Shown here: in pieces, positions 30,734-41,153 of the stretch
Numbering within the stretch: the stretch's first letter is position 1
Layout of the letters: each line of letters begins with the position of its first letter
Position numbers and translations under genes: made by a program
Notes under the pieces: generated by a model
Told to the model about the DNA's origin: nothing
Database searches by the model: none
The model's input: the letters and a program-made list of their open reading frames with translations, nothing else
Assembly: GCF_963678635.1 (NCBI RefSeq)
Contig: NC_087068.1
Coordinates: 20,564,914-20,628,913 of the forward strand
Direction of reading: 5' to 3'
DNA: 64,000 bases
From: Symsagittifera roscoffensis
Taxonomy: Eukaryota; Xenacoelomorpha; Acoela; Convolutidae

Positions 30734-31342
30734 CTAAATTGTTCTCAAGTCATCACTTTTTACCCCATCAATGAACTTTGAGGCGATGCTAAAGTTTCTT
30801 CTGATCGTTGACTCTTCAGGATCATTTCTTCGTCTCAAGCTCTCGAGATCATCTAGGAACCGATCAATCGATTCATCGTCCCTTTGCCTTCTCTTTTCAA
30901 ATCGCATCATCGCTTGATGACCCTTCATGCCTGACCCGAATCGATTCAACATTATCTCGAAGATTTTATCCGCAGTGTCGCGTTTCTCTTCCTTCTTCGC
31001 AACCACGCACTTCAACGCCGTGCCTTCTAAGTTGCTGAGTATCACTGTGCATGCTTGTCTCTCATCGTTCAAGTTGTCTTGTTCCAAGTGTAATCTCATG
31101 ACTTCTACCCAAGTATCAATGCATCCATCTGAATCATCCTTGAATTCTTTCGGTTTTTTGAATGTTTTCCTGGATTTGTTATCTCCTCTGTCACTCGAGT
31201 CCGTGTTCCTCGTGGCGAAGGCTTCTAGTGTCCTGTTCATCATTTCCCAGGTGCTTGCCCACGTCATGGCATCCGGTCCCACGTTATTGTGAGTCGTGGA
31301 ATCCCCTGGACCACTCGTCGTATTTGCTGTTCCACTTTTCAT
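30734..31342 (-). pseudogene. Gag capsid-like domain
   Basis: The 202-codon frame contains KKPKEFKDDSDGCIDTWVEV, then a helix-rich segment with ILSNLEGTALKCVV and MMRFEKRRQRDDESIDRFLD. This is the layout of retrotransposon Gag capsid proteins ('F.G...D...W...', 'L.G.A', 'F...RQ....S...F...L'). It would form the particle that packages element RNA. It stops at 30734, after which the sequence continues in another frame (MRQKSWEYMLMKPKKYTYS at 30686-30483) towards the zinc knuckles, so a frameshift has occurred. Confidence 0.8.
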
Positions 31343-31830
31343 AATTGCTTTGCCCCCCCCGGTGCTGTGCTCGCGGCATCCCGGGGTAATGGTAACGGTG
31401 TTGATTGCCGTTTGTTCCGTTGTGGTTCCATGAAGTCAACTCTGTTGCCTTGCATTCGATCCACTGCCGGCCTGTCCTGTGACGTAGAGTTTCTCAAGAT
31501 GGCGTCTAGTTTTGCCTGTATTGCGCATGAACCCTCAGCCTGGTCCCTACTCATTGTGTCCATTCTCGTTTCCAGACTCCCCAACTGGCTGTTCACTGCC
31601 TCATACCGTTGCTTCATCTCTTGCATGTCTTTTTTGATGTTCTTGCCTCGCTCTCCATCAGTGGCATCTACTTTGTCTGACATCTGCTGAAGCTTTTCCT
31701 CTGTCGCTTTCGCCAGATTGAAATAGTTGTCCAGGTACTCGTGTTTGTTGTATCTTAATTCTTTCTTTATCACCTCTCTATCCTCCTCGCTGTGCTTTAG
31801 TCTCTTGTCGATCTGATCTAATTTCGCCAT
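31339..31830 (-). pseudogene. Gag coiled-coil region
   Basis: An ATG-started 163-codon frame with long alpha-helical heptads (LDQIDKRLKHSEEDREVI, ATEEKLQQMSDKVDA, MQEMKQRYEAVNSQLGSLE) predicted by eye to form a coiled coil over residues 1-100, followed by a Pro/Arg-rich linker. It ends at TGA overlapping the ATG of the capsid-like frame (31340-31342). A run of eight C (31353-31360, plus strand) lies just before the overlap, so a homopolymer slip could have split one Gag protein into two. Confidence 0.6.
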
Positions 31831-31844
31831 CAGATCGCCCAGAT

Positions 31845-32311
31845 CTAGAGAAGTTGTTGTTTCATGGTCAGCTGTTGCCCTGTTGTTGGCAGCTGCTCCC
31901 GGTTTGACCTGGTCTTCGTCTTGGTTGGTCTCTGTCGTTTTCGTGGAAACTCTTCCGAATGTTTTGCCTTTCTCGGCTTTCGGTTCCTCTGTGTCACTAT
32001 GTCTCTTGATTTCATCCCGACCATCATTGCCAACCTTTCAGTAAATGACGTTCTTTTTGCTTGAGACTCGTCCTTTACCGTTTCTGGCGTGTTGCCCGTT
32101 GTGTCCTCCATAGTGTCTATCGGCGAGAACTAAATCGACTTTGGATTTGGTTCCTCTGCATTCGGCATCGGTGTTGACTCTGTCGTCTTCTTCTCCACCT
32201 CATCCACACTCTGGTCTGGTGTTTCTAGGTCAATCTCGTTGGCGGGTTCCGCTTGTTTCCTTCATTGCCCTCTTTTGTCTTGTTCTCTCTTTTACTCCTC
32301 GTGTTGACCAT
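31845..32311 (-). pseudogene. Gag N-terminal segment, broken
   Basis: The likely Gag start is the ATG at 32311, reading MVNTRSKRENKTKEG. This frame stops after about 30 codons. A second frame carries ETPDQSVDEVEKKT and then a stop, and the ATG at 32111 opens an 88-codon ORF (MEDTTGNTPETVK) with a very basic tail (RKPRKAKHSEEFPRKRQRP). A Lys/Arg-rich, disordered N-terminus is usual in Gag proteins. The frame changes and stop show that this copy is decayed here. The assignment rests mainly on position upstream of the capsid-like region. Confidence 0.5.
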
Positions 32312-32770
32312 GCTAACTGAAAAGTTCTTCTTTCTTACTCTTGGGCCAACCAATTTCATTTTACGTAGCGACGAGTTATATTTTGTCTTGATTCTGTCTA
32401 TCTTTTTTCAGCTACCGGTACCCTGCTCCATCTCATGATTTTTTTTTACAATTGATTATATTTACAATATTGCTATTTACAAAATCCTATTCTAAGAAGG
32501 AGAAAAAAATATATATAATTTTTTGATAATAAAAAGAAAAACTACTTTCCTATTCCTTATAAGATTTTATTAAAATTTTACTAATTCATGATCCCAACAG
32601 TATCCGATCTATCGCGATTTAACGTTCAGACTAGTCCTATTGCTTTTGATTCAGTTATTTCGACCTGTCTTAAGACCATTTAGTACCGTCACACCACTTC
32701 TTCGTGCTGTCCCAAGCTTTCTCTCTACTGTCCCAAGACTATTCGGTGCTTTCCCAGTACTTCTCGTTGG

Positions 32771-33408
32771 TGTCCCAAGACCACTGTCCCAAGACCCTTG
32801 CCCCAAGACTACTGTCCCAAGACTAGTGTCCCAAGACTAGTGTCCCAAGACTACTGTCCCAAGACTCCTGACCCAAGACTACTGTCCCAAGACTAGTGTC
32901 CCAAGACTACTGTCCCAAGACTCCTGTCCCAAGACTACTGTCCCAAGACTACTGTCCCAAGACTACTGTCCCAAGACTAGTGTCCTAAGACTACTGTCCC
33001 AAGACTAGTGTCCCAAGACTACTGTCCCAAGACTACTGTCCCAAGACCACTGTCCCAAGACTACTGTCCCAAGACCACTGTCCCAAGACCACTGTCCCAA
33101 GACTACTGTCCCAAGACCCCTGTCCCAAGACCACTGTCCCAAGACCACTGTCCCAAGACCAGTGTCCCAAGACCACTGTCCCAAAACCACTGTCCCAAGA
33201 CCAGTGTCCCAAGACCGTACCGTCCCAAGACTGTACTGTCCCAAGACCGTACCAAGACTGCTCTGGACCAAGACTGTCCCAAGACTGCACCGTCCCAAGA
33301 CTGTCCCAAGACTGCACTGTCCCAAGACTGTCCCAAGACTGCACTGCTCCAAGACCGCCCCCAGACTGCACTGTATCAAGACTTCTTCGGTACTATCCCA
33401 AGACTTGT
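32771..33408. repeat. 14-bp minisatellite 'tgtcccaagacta(c/g)', roughly 40 units
   Basis: Perfect and near-perfect 14-bp units run from 32771 to about 33220, then degrade into longer variants (gtaccgtcccaagact, gcactgtcccaagact). Because 14 is not a multiple of three, any frame reads a 14-residue peptide repeat spanning three units. This creates long but meaningless ORFs on both strands. It lies in the leader of the retroelement, upstream of Gag. Confidence 0.9.
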
Positions 33409-34320
33409 CACCGAGTGTCTGGATAGTAGGATTTCTTACTCTTCGTTGTGGGGACTCTTGAACCACTGTACCGTGTGCCACCACTTAAGCTCTAGTAAAA
33501 AATTTCACAAAAAACCCTGTCTTAATGGCCAAAAGCTTCAAATACTGACCCCCCTGTATTTATCTCCCTTTTGTTGTTTCAGGCAATTTGAAACCCAACT
33601 TCTTCGCAGGTATTTTGTGATCACCTGTTTGTTCAAATACCAATAACAAATTCTCACCAAAACGTAAAAATTTAAACAGGAAAAATTATAAAAACAGAGA
33701 GATGAAGAGACCTAAAATTCAAAGCTGACAGATGTCAACCTTTGTCCGAAAAAACGTCTGGTACCCGATTGCCCTGCGTTTTCTTCCCCCCTGCTAGCGA
33801 TCTTATGGGGTATCACAAAAACTGTCTATGTCCGTTCCCCCTACCGATCCGACCAGGGTACCTACCTTAACTCGATGTTAAATTTGGATTTCCGCTTCAT
33901 ATAACCAACGCGTGTAAGTATCTAATGTAACTAAATCGACGATGCCGAATAATTAGTTACTCTAATGTGTCCCCCGTTTTTACACTTTACAACTACCAAC
34001 CTTTAACCTAACCAGCCCCCCGTCCAACCTCCCCCCTCTTTAGCCCCCCTCTTAAGCCGAAAAATCCCTTAAGCACCGGGTGCTAAACCTCTCGAGAGAA
34101 AACCGTAGACCTGTTTCCAGGCCTGCTTGAGTGAAAACTTCCTCAAAACAATGGGGCTTCCGCTTATCCAAGTTTACACTTATTTCCTATAATGTAATGT
34201 GGATTTTAATGATACCCGTTTGTCCAACTTGAGAACACCCCTGCGCGTCCTCTTCTTGTTGTACCGGTCCCGTGCTGGTTGTCCCTTTGACGTGCACTGC
34301 ACTTGACACCAGCACCACCT
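33409..34320. other. Leader between the two repeat arrays, non-coding
   Basis: No ORF with coding character. It contains C-rich and T-rich blocks (for example 34010-34060 with 'ccccccgtcc' and 'ccccccctctt'-like runs). It is probably the untranslated leader and may carry packaging signals, but nothing specific can be shown. Confidence 0.4.
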
Positions 34321-34505
34321 TCCCACTTAGCTGGTCACCTCTTCCAGTCAAGTCTCCTAGCGGTTCAGCTCGATCCTTGTGAATCACATTCCCACTCGGC
34401 TGGTCACCTCTTCCAGTCAAGTCTCCTAGTGGTTCAGCTCAATCCTTGTGAACCACTTTCCCACTCGGCTGGTCACCTCTTCCAGTCAAGTCTCCTAGTT
34501 GTCCA
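34321..34505. repeat. 69-bp tandem repeat, about 2.7 copies, in the leader
   Basis: Units start at 34321, 34390 and 34459 with tcccact(t/c)(a/g)gctggtcac and continue through cttccagtcaagtctcctag. Copies differ by a few bases. The 69-bp length is a multiple of three, which explains the repetitive chance ORFs on both strands. Confidence 0.85.
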
Positions 34506-34923
34506 GCTAAGTTGCAACTTATCTGAAAACCCTTAACAATGCCCCCCACTTGGGCACCTTATTGAGGTCACTGGATTAGATTGCTAGGTTGATCGAAACG
34601 ATCGGTCTTATAAAACAGTATGGGTATACTATTTATTTAATTTAAAGGTTTGATCCAACTAATCTGGTGTCAAAGTCACTGTCTTTTTTTTTGTTTTATG
34701 ACTTTTGTTCCTTTTTCTACTCTTTTTTCTTGTTTTCGTTTCGCTTTTCGTCTTTTTGCTCGTGTTTTTGTCCCCCTAGTTACCCCCCTTACTCGGTTAG
34801 CTAAGCTTCGTTCGGAGTGCGTACCAGGAAGTTTTCTCGAGTTTTCTTAAAAAGCTATCACGGTACAACCGGAAGGCTTACACGTTCCCGCTGAACCGTA
34901 CCACCGGTACTCTAGAATGGGCA
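34506..34923. other. Leader of the Gypsy element next to the 5' LTR
   Basis: Non-coding. A primer binding site would be expected immediately inside 34924 on the minus strand, but the bases there (tgcccattctagag) do not resemble a tRNA 3' end that I know. T-rich stretches fill most of it. Confidence 0.45.
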
Positions 34924-35661
34924 TGTAACCCGGAGCCAAGTGGGTTCGACTCCGTAGTCATGATGTCGTGAAAACCACCCCGGAGCGCCCTATAACCATT
35001 GACTAAAGAGTCAAGGACACTATCTCTTGTGTTTTTCTACCTCAAAATGGTCGGAGCCAAATCGGTTCACTTGCGACATGAGACTAGAACCCGTTACAGC
35101 CTAAAGGCCACTACCAAAATACCTCCCACTCTAGAAAATAAGAACTTCGCCCTACCTAGGTCTCAAAATACCCAAAAAACACGAACGCCGTTAAAAACAG
35201 GGTCGGAACAATCCGTTAAGGTACTTTTTATTGGACAGTGGAACTTTGATCCATTCCAGATGGATCAACCTAAAACTCGCCTTACCTCAACATACTTATC
35301 ATAAAATACACTCGGGAAAATTAAATTAGAAACTTACGTAGCACCACACTTGAGAATCAGAGTAATTAAGCTATCTAGTAACTCTAGCATAAAAATAATT
35401 GAATATAACTCGAGAAGTTTTCTATCAATGAATTCCAATCGAAGGAAATGAGTTTTAACTTGAGAATATAGTTTTGGGTCTGAACCATTGGGAGACTTCA
35501 GTTGTCTACCTCCCACTGAAGGTTCACTCTGGTTCAGCTGAATTTCTATCTTCTTTCGTAATCACTCTGTCTCCTATATCAAGATAGGACAGCTCTACTC
35601 TCGTGTTATTATTATAATCACTTAAATTGCGAATAGCAATTTTCCGCTGTTTTTTCTGTCA
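34924..35661 (-). repeat. 5' LTR of the giant Gypsy element
   Basis: From about 34991 to 35661 it matches the 3' LTR almost base for base, with roughly twenty differences by eye, so the insertion is old enough for LTR drift. The segment 34931-34984, next to the leader, does not match the other LTR although both resume TGTAAC at the edge. The older LTR fragment at 11899 sides with the 3' LTR, so this copy's edge was replaced. Confidence 0.85.
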
Positions 35662-36567
35662 CTTTCCCGCAATTGCGATTCGGTCGTTCTGATTTTATTT
35701 TTGATGTTTTCATTTGTCGCGAGAAAACTGAGCATGACAGGCTCAATTCGAATTTTTGAAAAATCAACCTTCATCCCAAAACCACGTATTTCGTATTCCT
35801 CAAGGTCAAACTTCCAGATATGACCAACTGGCACACCATGACAGCTTATGTTGACAGGGAAGGCATGAATAGATCAAATAATTACTGAAGCTTAAGTATT
35901 ACCCCAGACTTCAGTCAGAAATTTAGTCGGAAGTATTTTTCAAAAACAATTAGAGTTGTTTTAGAAAACATTTTTCTGATCACATATACTCTTCCTTTTT
36001 TCCATTCATCCCATTAATTCATTTATTTTGCTTTTGAAGCTGATACTTCAACTACCAGGTTGTTTAACAAAAAGCTGTGATGCGATTGAGTTAAGACTAA
36101 CGGCGTAACATATATTAGGAAAAAAAAGATACGTCCCGGGTTGAAGATGCATTGCAATTCAGAAATGTATCATAGACCTCAATTTTTTTGCATTCAAGTG
36201 TCATTTATCTAGCAGTGCCATTTTAACAATGTTCATCCATCTTTGATCTATGACACATGGATGCAAAATACACGTTCCATCTTATGGTTATGATTTTTTT
36301 TAAAAAAATTATTTTCGATTTTTATTAATTAAAACATACGTGCCAGATGTTATAAGTTTCAAGAAACTGATCAATATTACACCAATTTTAAGCTCAAAAA
36401 TATGCAAGGAAATCATAAAAGTTTATTATTGCCAATCAGATTTTGGACAAAAATCGGTTCAAGAAAGCATTTTCTCCACTCCCAGTGAATTTGATACAAA
36501 CAGTGAGACTCGAACTCAAGATGTTAGCTTATTAAAAAATTACAAATTGTACCAAAAGTAGCGCGTT
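35662..36567. other. AT-rich non-coding stretch right of the Gypsy element
   Basis: No gene was recognised. A 70-codon minus frame (35622-35834) runs out of the LTR into this flank; its part outside the LTR (VGHIWKFDLEEYEIRGFGMK) has mildly coding-like composition, but nothing identifies it. Confidence 0.4.
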
Positions 36568-36576
36568 GTTTTGGTT

Positions 36577-39008
36577 GGTTCCCAAACTTAACATCCCGCG
36601 TTTCTTACCCCACTTTTTCTTAACCCCCTGTTATATAACCCCAGAATTATTCAACGTCAATAAAAATTGACCCCTTCTTAATACCAACTGTTAGAATCAA
36701 AATGAAGCCTAATTGAAAGACATTTGGAACAACATCAAAGCGTTAATTGCAAAAATTTTTGCAAAATAAAACAAAAAAGTATGCGAGCTGCCAAATGCGG
36801 TTTAGATTTGAACAGAAATGACCTTGCCGACAGTCTAGAACTTGATATGAACTTGAAAACTAATCCGAAAACTACTTGGCACAATTCAAAGTATTAACCA
36901 AAAAAGATTAGATTTCTCTAAAACTGAACTTGATCTTGAAAACAACCTTGCTAAATTTAGAATAATTGGCTGAATTTAAAAGAAATATGGAATGAAAACT
37001 GTTTGTGACCAAAATTTTGGTCAATCTAATCAAAGTTTCATCAAACGCCGATTCTGTCAGCCTACAACTCCTTGTCTAAACGCTTTTGCCAGCTCTTAGT
37101 CCCAAACTAGATTAACACTAAAGGAGGGATTGTTCCGGGATTAAATTGCTAGAGACAGCATTTTTCAAATGCGAGTCAAGCCAAAGCACTTTTTTAGGTC
37201 TCCCGGAGGCGGCCAGGAGAAGTTTTTTCTCAACAAAATTGACAAAAAACATTCTAATTTTAAAACATTTACAGAGAACAAAAGAAAAAATGATTAACTT
37301 GTGTTCGCTATAGCGCAAAAAAATTGCAAATGAGTTTTCTCTTCGTTAAACTGCATAGTGTTCGCACTTTTTTGCTCAGGACGCGGTACTTTTTCTTTTT
37401 GTGAATTGATGCCCACTCAAGGCGTTAAAGAAAATAAGTTTTTGAAGGAAGGCGTCTTTTTGCAAGCTTGCGATTACTTTCCAATGCCATAATGCCAGCC
37501 CTCTACAGCATTTGTTGTTCTTGCCAAATCGGATTTTACTGGTATAATAGTGAAGGGAGGAATAGGACTTCTCGATTTGGGACGAGATAGATCCAAAATA
37601 TGGTAGAGCTCGTCAACATTTGCAATTTTTTCGACTCTTTTATAGTGCGATTGCAAACTATTTGAATTTTCTCAGCTATTTCGTTGTATAAGTTTCCTTT
37701 TTTTTCAAAAGACAGCGAGGTTAACAATTTAAATGGTATTGCAAAATCATGGTTTGTTTTTTGCTCCTCTTTCACCCCGATTTCTGGAAATTTTCTCATT
37801 TAATTTTGAGAAAGAGGAAAAACACAGCCAGACAGCTAAGACTCTGGGAAGTTTTAAGAAATGCTTAAAAAGCAGCCTGCTCAAAGTTCTCTTCAATTAT
37901 TTCATGTCTACTGTCAGGGGTTAGATTATTTAGGGCTTCCTAGACACGAAGGTACGTTTGTCCTTTTTTTGCAAAGAAGGCGAATATGCAACCGTTGGCT
38001 GTTGCTGAAAGACTAACAGTTATAGAGTAAGGTTGATAAAGCATTTTAGGAGTATTTTTGAAATTTGCGTCTGCCAACCAAACGTTTGACTTTTGGAGCT
38101 CACTTAGCATTTCGCGTCGCCGTGATCTCTCCATGATCATAATCTTTCCGTGATCATTTTGTACACCGTCAAATTTTTGAAAAATCTCGAATATCTCGGG
38201 TATTTCGAAAACTCTTGTTGCTGGGGAGACTGGTAAATCCTGTTTTGCTTGCTTGCGCATTCGAACTAATTTTTCCTTTCTTAGTAGGGCTAATTGAGTG
38301 GCAATATTGTCTGTTGTAGGCTGAATTGTTGTGATGACTGCGGCGGTCATTACACTCATTCAGCTTCTCGATATTTTTCAAAATTAGTTGAGCATCAAGT
38401 TTTCTTTTAGATATTTCATGATTATGCTCACACCTTGTTTCGATAAATTTTTCGCCATCCGTAATAGCTTTTGCTCGGCATTTATGAGTCTGGTAATTTC
38501 AGCAGTTCCAGTTCGTAGTGGTTTTGTTCTCACGTTTAAGATAATATTCGTAGCATGATACTACTAATATTTGTTTGTCTTTGGAAGATAAACAAGAATG
38601 CAAGGACGCTTCAAACCTTTTAGATCATAGAATGTAGAACAAACGTGGAAGTGTAAGGCAGTATAGTTTTAAGTGAATTTTTTTAAAAAATTTTTGTTGC
38701 TCTCAATTGGCGCCAAGTAGGCTATCTCTGTTTTAAACTCGTGTATGAGGAATTATTTCCCTAACTAATTGAAATGCAATTGTTTTTGAGATACAAGAGG
38801 CATCAAGTGAATTAAGAATGAATTTTCCGGCCTCAATTAGTACACTTAATAGGAATAATCCTGTAGCTATAAAAAGGACTTGATTTGAAACAAATTAGTG
38901 GCATTAAAAGGGGGTTCAATATTTGTGGGGTTAGCTTGTTACTGGGTTATAAAAAAGGAGGTTTAAAAATTGGGGGCTACATAAGGTGGGGTTAAAGAGT
39001 GGGACACC
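36577..39008 (-). mobile_element. MULE DNA transposon relic with TIRs and diverged 9-bp target duplication
   Basis: The left end (ggttcccaaacttaacatcc) and the reverse complement of the right end (ggtgtcccactctttaaccc) match imperfectly, and both contain repeated 'ttaacccc' units. The flanks gttttggtt (36568-36576) and gtattggct (39009-39017) share seven of nine bases. The interior encodes, on the minus strand, a FLYWCH finger, a MULE transposase core and a C-terminal 'VEGWH' motif in broken frames. It is the best candidate in the window for a former autonomous partner of the MITEs. Confidence 0.75.
37474..38530 (-). pseudogene. MULE transposase with FLYWCH zinc finger, multiply broken
   Basis: From the 5' side: a FLYWCH finger at about 38525-38410 with THKCRAKAITDGEKF and TRCEHNHE (Cys, Cys, His-x-His), interrupted by one TGA. 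Then KNIEKLNECNDRRSH and a frame change into LALLRKEKLVRMRKQAKQ and ATRVFEIPEIFEIFQ. The core motif WLADANFKNTPKMLYQPYSI, a MULE 'D-x-x-F' strand with the first catalytic Asp, ends near 37940. Further frames hold IPFKLLTSLSFEKKG and finally ARTTNAVEGWHYGIG, the MULE C-terminal 'R-x-N-x-V-E-G-W-H' motif. At least three frame changes and stops show a dead copy. Confidence 0.8.
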
Positions 39009-39853
39009 GTATTGGCTATCCTTAGAAAGTGTACAAACATTTTCCCTTCGCGGCCATTAGATCAAACAAAATTAGATTTGAATCTAATTAACAAGATGTA
39101 GGCAATTAACAATAAACATATCAATAATACAAAGATTATTTAACACGAACAAGAGCTTAGATCAGTTTCTTGCTAAGCTTTAATAGAAACAATAAAAAAA
39201 CAGGGTTTTTGAATGGGGAAAACAAGGCTGAGGTGACCAAAAAAATTAAATGTACACAAAAGTTTATCTCTCAAAAATGAGTTGAAAAACTGCAAAAACA
39301 TTTACGACCAAGATTTAATAGAAAAAATTGGAGGCGAACAAATAAAGAACACGAAGTAACACTTAAAAAGAAATTAAAAAGTTATCTCAGTGAAAGGGAT
39401 ATTACCCATTGAAACAATACCGCGAAGATCAATTCAAGAATATAATGAACTTAAGCTACGCAACACATATGTTCACTCATTTTATAAATCTAAAGTATGA
39501 TAACGGGATAAAAAAGACCTTTTTTGTTGAACTGCTATCAAGTCTTAAAAGAAAAAAAAAACAATCAATCAGAAGTACATTTTTTAGAACCAAGTTTTTA
39601 CTAAAGATGAAAAATTGGCGGTAAAATAAAAGCCAAATTACATTAATCTGCAGAAAAACTTTGTTTCCATTTCACCAATATATATTTTTTCTCAAATCCA
39701 GCAATGGTTTTGGCGCTAAATTTGTTTAATTACAAAACAGCAAAAGGCAATTGAATATTCTGCAAAAATTTATCATTCACAAACTAATACGCACAGAACC
39801 ATCGAAAACTTGCGTTGCTATAATTACATTCCTCAAAGAAAATATTCAAGAAG

Positions 39854-40975
39854 GCCACCCGCACCGAAGTTTCTCGGATAAAAATAGATTATATTGAGAA
39901 AATGTTGCCGAAAATATTGCCATTATAATCGATTATGTGTAACCAATTTAAGCAACATTTTCTATTATAATAGAAAGAAAATAGATTATTTTCATCAAGA
40001 ATATATTGCCTTGTAATTCCACTAAAATGTATTTTTTTCTCCACATAATCTCAATAAAATCTTTTTTTTTGCCCTGAAATCGCCATGAAATCTCAATAAA
40101 ATCGATTGTTTTTGCCATAAAATTGCAATAAAATCTGTTGTTTTTGCCATAAAAAAACGGCCCCTCTAGCTTTTTACCCCCCCCCCCCCCCCAACTGAAG
40201 GGGTAGGGTAAGTTGGGGGGGGGGTTTGTAAACTGGGGGGGCATAATCGTGGGATGGGTAAATAAATCGGGGGGGGGGGGGGGGTAAAGTGGTAAACTGG
40301 GGGAGGGTAAATAGTGGGAGTGGCATAAACTGGGGTGGGGGGGGGGGGGGTAGTATACTGGTGGGGGTAGTGAACTGGGGGCTTAACTGAGGGTGGGGGG
40401 TGTTTAAAATGGGGGGGGGGAGCTTGTGGTAAAAAAAAAACAGTAAAATGAAGTGTTAAACTGCGATGAATTTAAAAACAGAGACCAAAAAGTATAGAAA
40501 TTTTGTTCTGAAATGTATCAATTTATGAAACGTAATACGTAGCAACTGCACTAAACAGGAAATAAGTTAATTTTAAATAAATTGTAAATTTCATGAATAA
40601 CCCCTCAAAAAAATCCATTATAATGGATTAAAATCGATTATAATGGATTATATTGACAAAAAATTATTAGGATTATAATCCATTTTTAATGGATTATAAT
40701 CGATTATTTTGTCATTTTATTGCAAACCATATTATGACAATATAATCGATTATGATCCATGGGCGCTCGGTGCGGGAATCTTTTATAATCTATTATAATT
40801 CCAATATAATCAACATAAAATTAAAGTTTTTTAATGAGTTTTTTTCTCCATATAATCGATTTTTCTGTTCTGCGACCACAAAATCACCAGATAATTGATT
40901 TTTAATAGAACAATTTTTTGTTCGACCACAAAACCGCCAGATAATAGATAATAATCAGAGAAACTTCGGTGCGGG
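39854..40975. mobile_element. Foldback element with 'cccgcaccgaagtttctc' ends and AT-repeat arms
   Basis: The left end gcc-acccgcaccgaagttt and the right end gagaaacttcggtgcggg are inverted repeats. Inside each arm are repeated 'ataatcgattataatgg'-type 10-mers. The sequence caagaag flanks both sides (39847-39853 and 40976-40982). An insertion of G-rich repeats lies in the middle. A related element is at 44410-45479. It is probably non-autonomous; the superfamily is uncertain. Confidence 0.6.
40167..40440. repeat. G-run block with 'gtaaactgggggg' units
   Basis: A C17 tract (about 40175) is followed on the plus strand by many runs of 5-17 G separated by 'taaactg', 'gtaaa' or 'gtagt'. The arrangement is an irregular tandem repeat and could form G-quadruplexes. 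It is prone to sequencing and assembly error. Confidence 0.8.
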
Positions 40976-41043
40976 CAAGAAGTATGTACTACCGTCTCCA
41001 ATATAATATGATAAACGAGTGATTGAAACCCGAAGGCTTAGAC

Positions 41044-41085
41044 CAGGTGCGGATCTAGCGTTTTCTCGATAGGGTGGGGGCGAGG
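41044..41085 (+). repeat. Truncated end of the 'caggggcggatctagg' MITE
   Basis: caggtgcggatctagcgttt followed by tctcgatagggtggggg matches the terminal 40 bases of the MITEs at 50467 and 54198. The rest of the element is missing. Confidence 0.6.
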
Positions 41086-41153
41086 CACTCGTTGATATTG
41101 TGTTGGACACAAAAGATACCAAATTAGTATATGTTGAGGCATAATCGCGCGAT

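Larger units (their letters stand above)
15470..35661 (-). mobile_element. Giant Ty3/Gypsy-type LTR retrotransposon (about 20 kb) with extra 3' ORFs
   Basis: Two LTRs in direct orientation enclose about 18.7 kb that codes on the minus strand. The order in element sense is leader with two repeat arrays, Gag, protease, RT, RNase H, acidic linker and integrase, then about 8.5 kb of further ORFs including an SGNH hydrolase. Protease-RT-RNase H-integrase order is that of Ty3/Gypsy. The LTRs begin TGACAG and end GTTACA (element sense), and a purine tract abuts the 3' LTR. No target duplication is evident (ttcca on the left, ctttc on the right) and no primer binding site was recognised. Coding GC is visibly higher than in the flanks. 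The copy is dead: nonsense codons, frameshifts, an RT deletion and an 897-bp duplication. Confidence 0.92.

Noticed and set aside
33005-33646. Long ORFs on both strands (159-212 codons) over 33005-33646
   Set aside because: They only translate the 14-bp minisatellite; both strands and several frames are open because the unit lacks stops.
34303-34536. Plus-strand repetitive 77-codon ORF
   Set aside because: Translation of the 69-bp leader repeat.
34924-34991. tRNA-like B box (gggttcgactcc) in the odd 5' LTR edge
   Set aside because: The surrounding bases do not form T-stem, anticodon stem or acceptor pairs, so there is no tRNA or clear SINE head.
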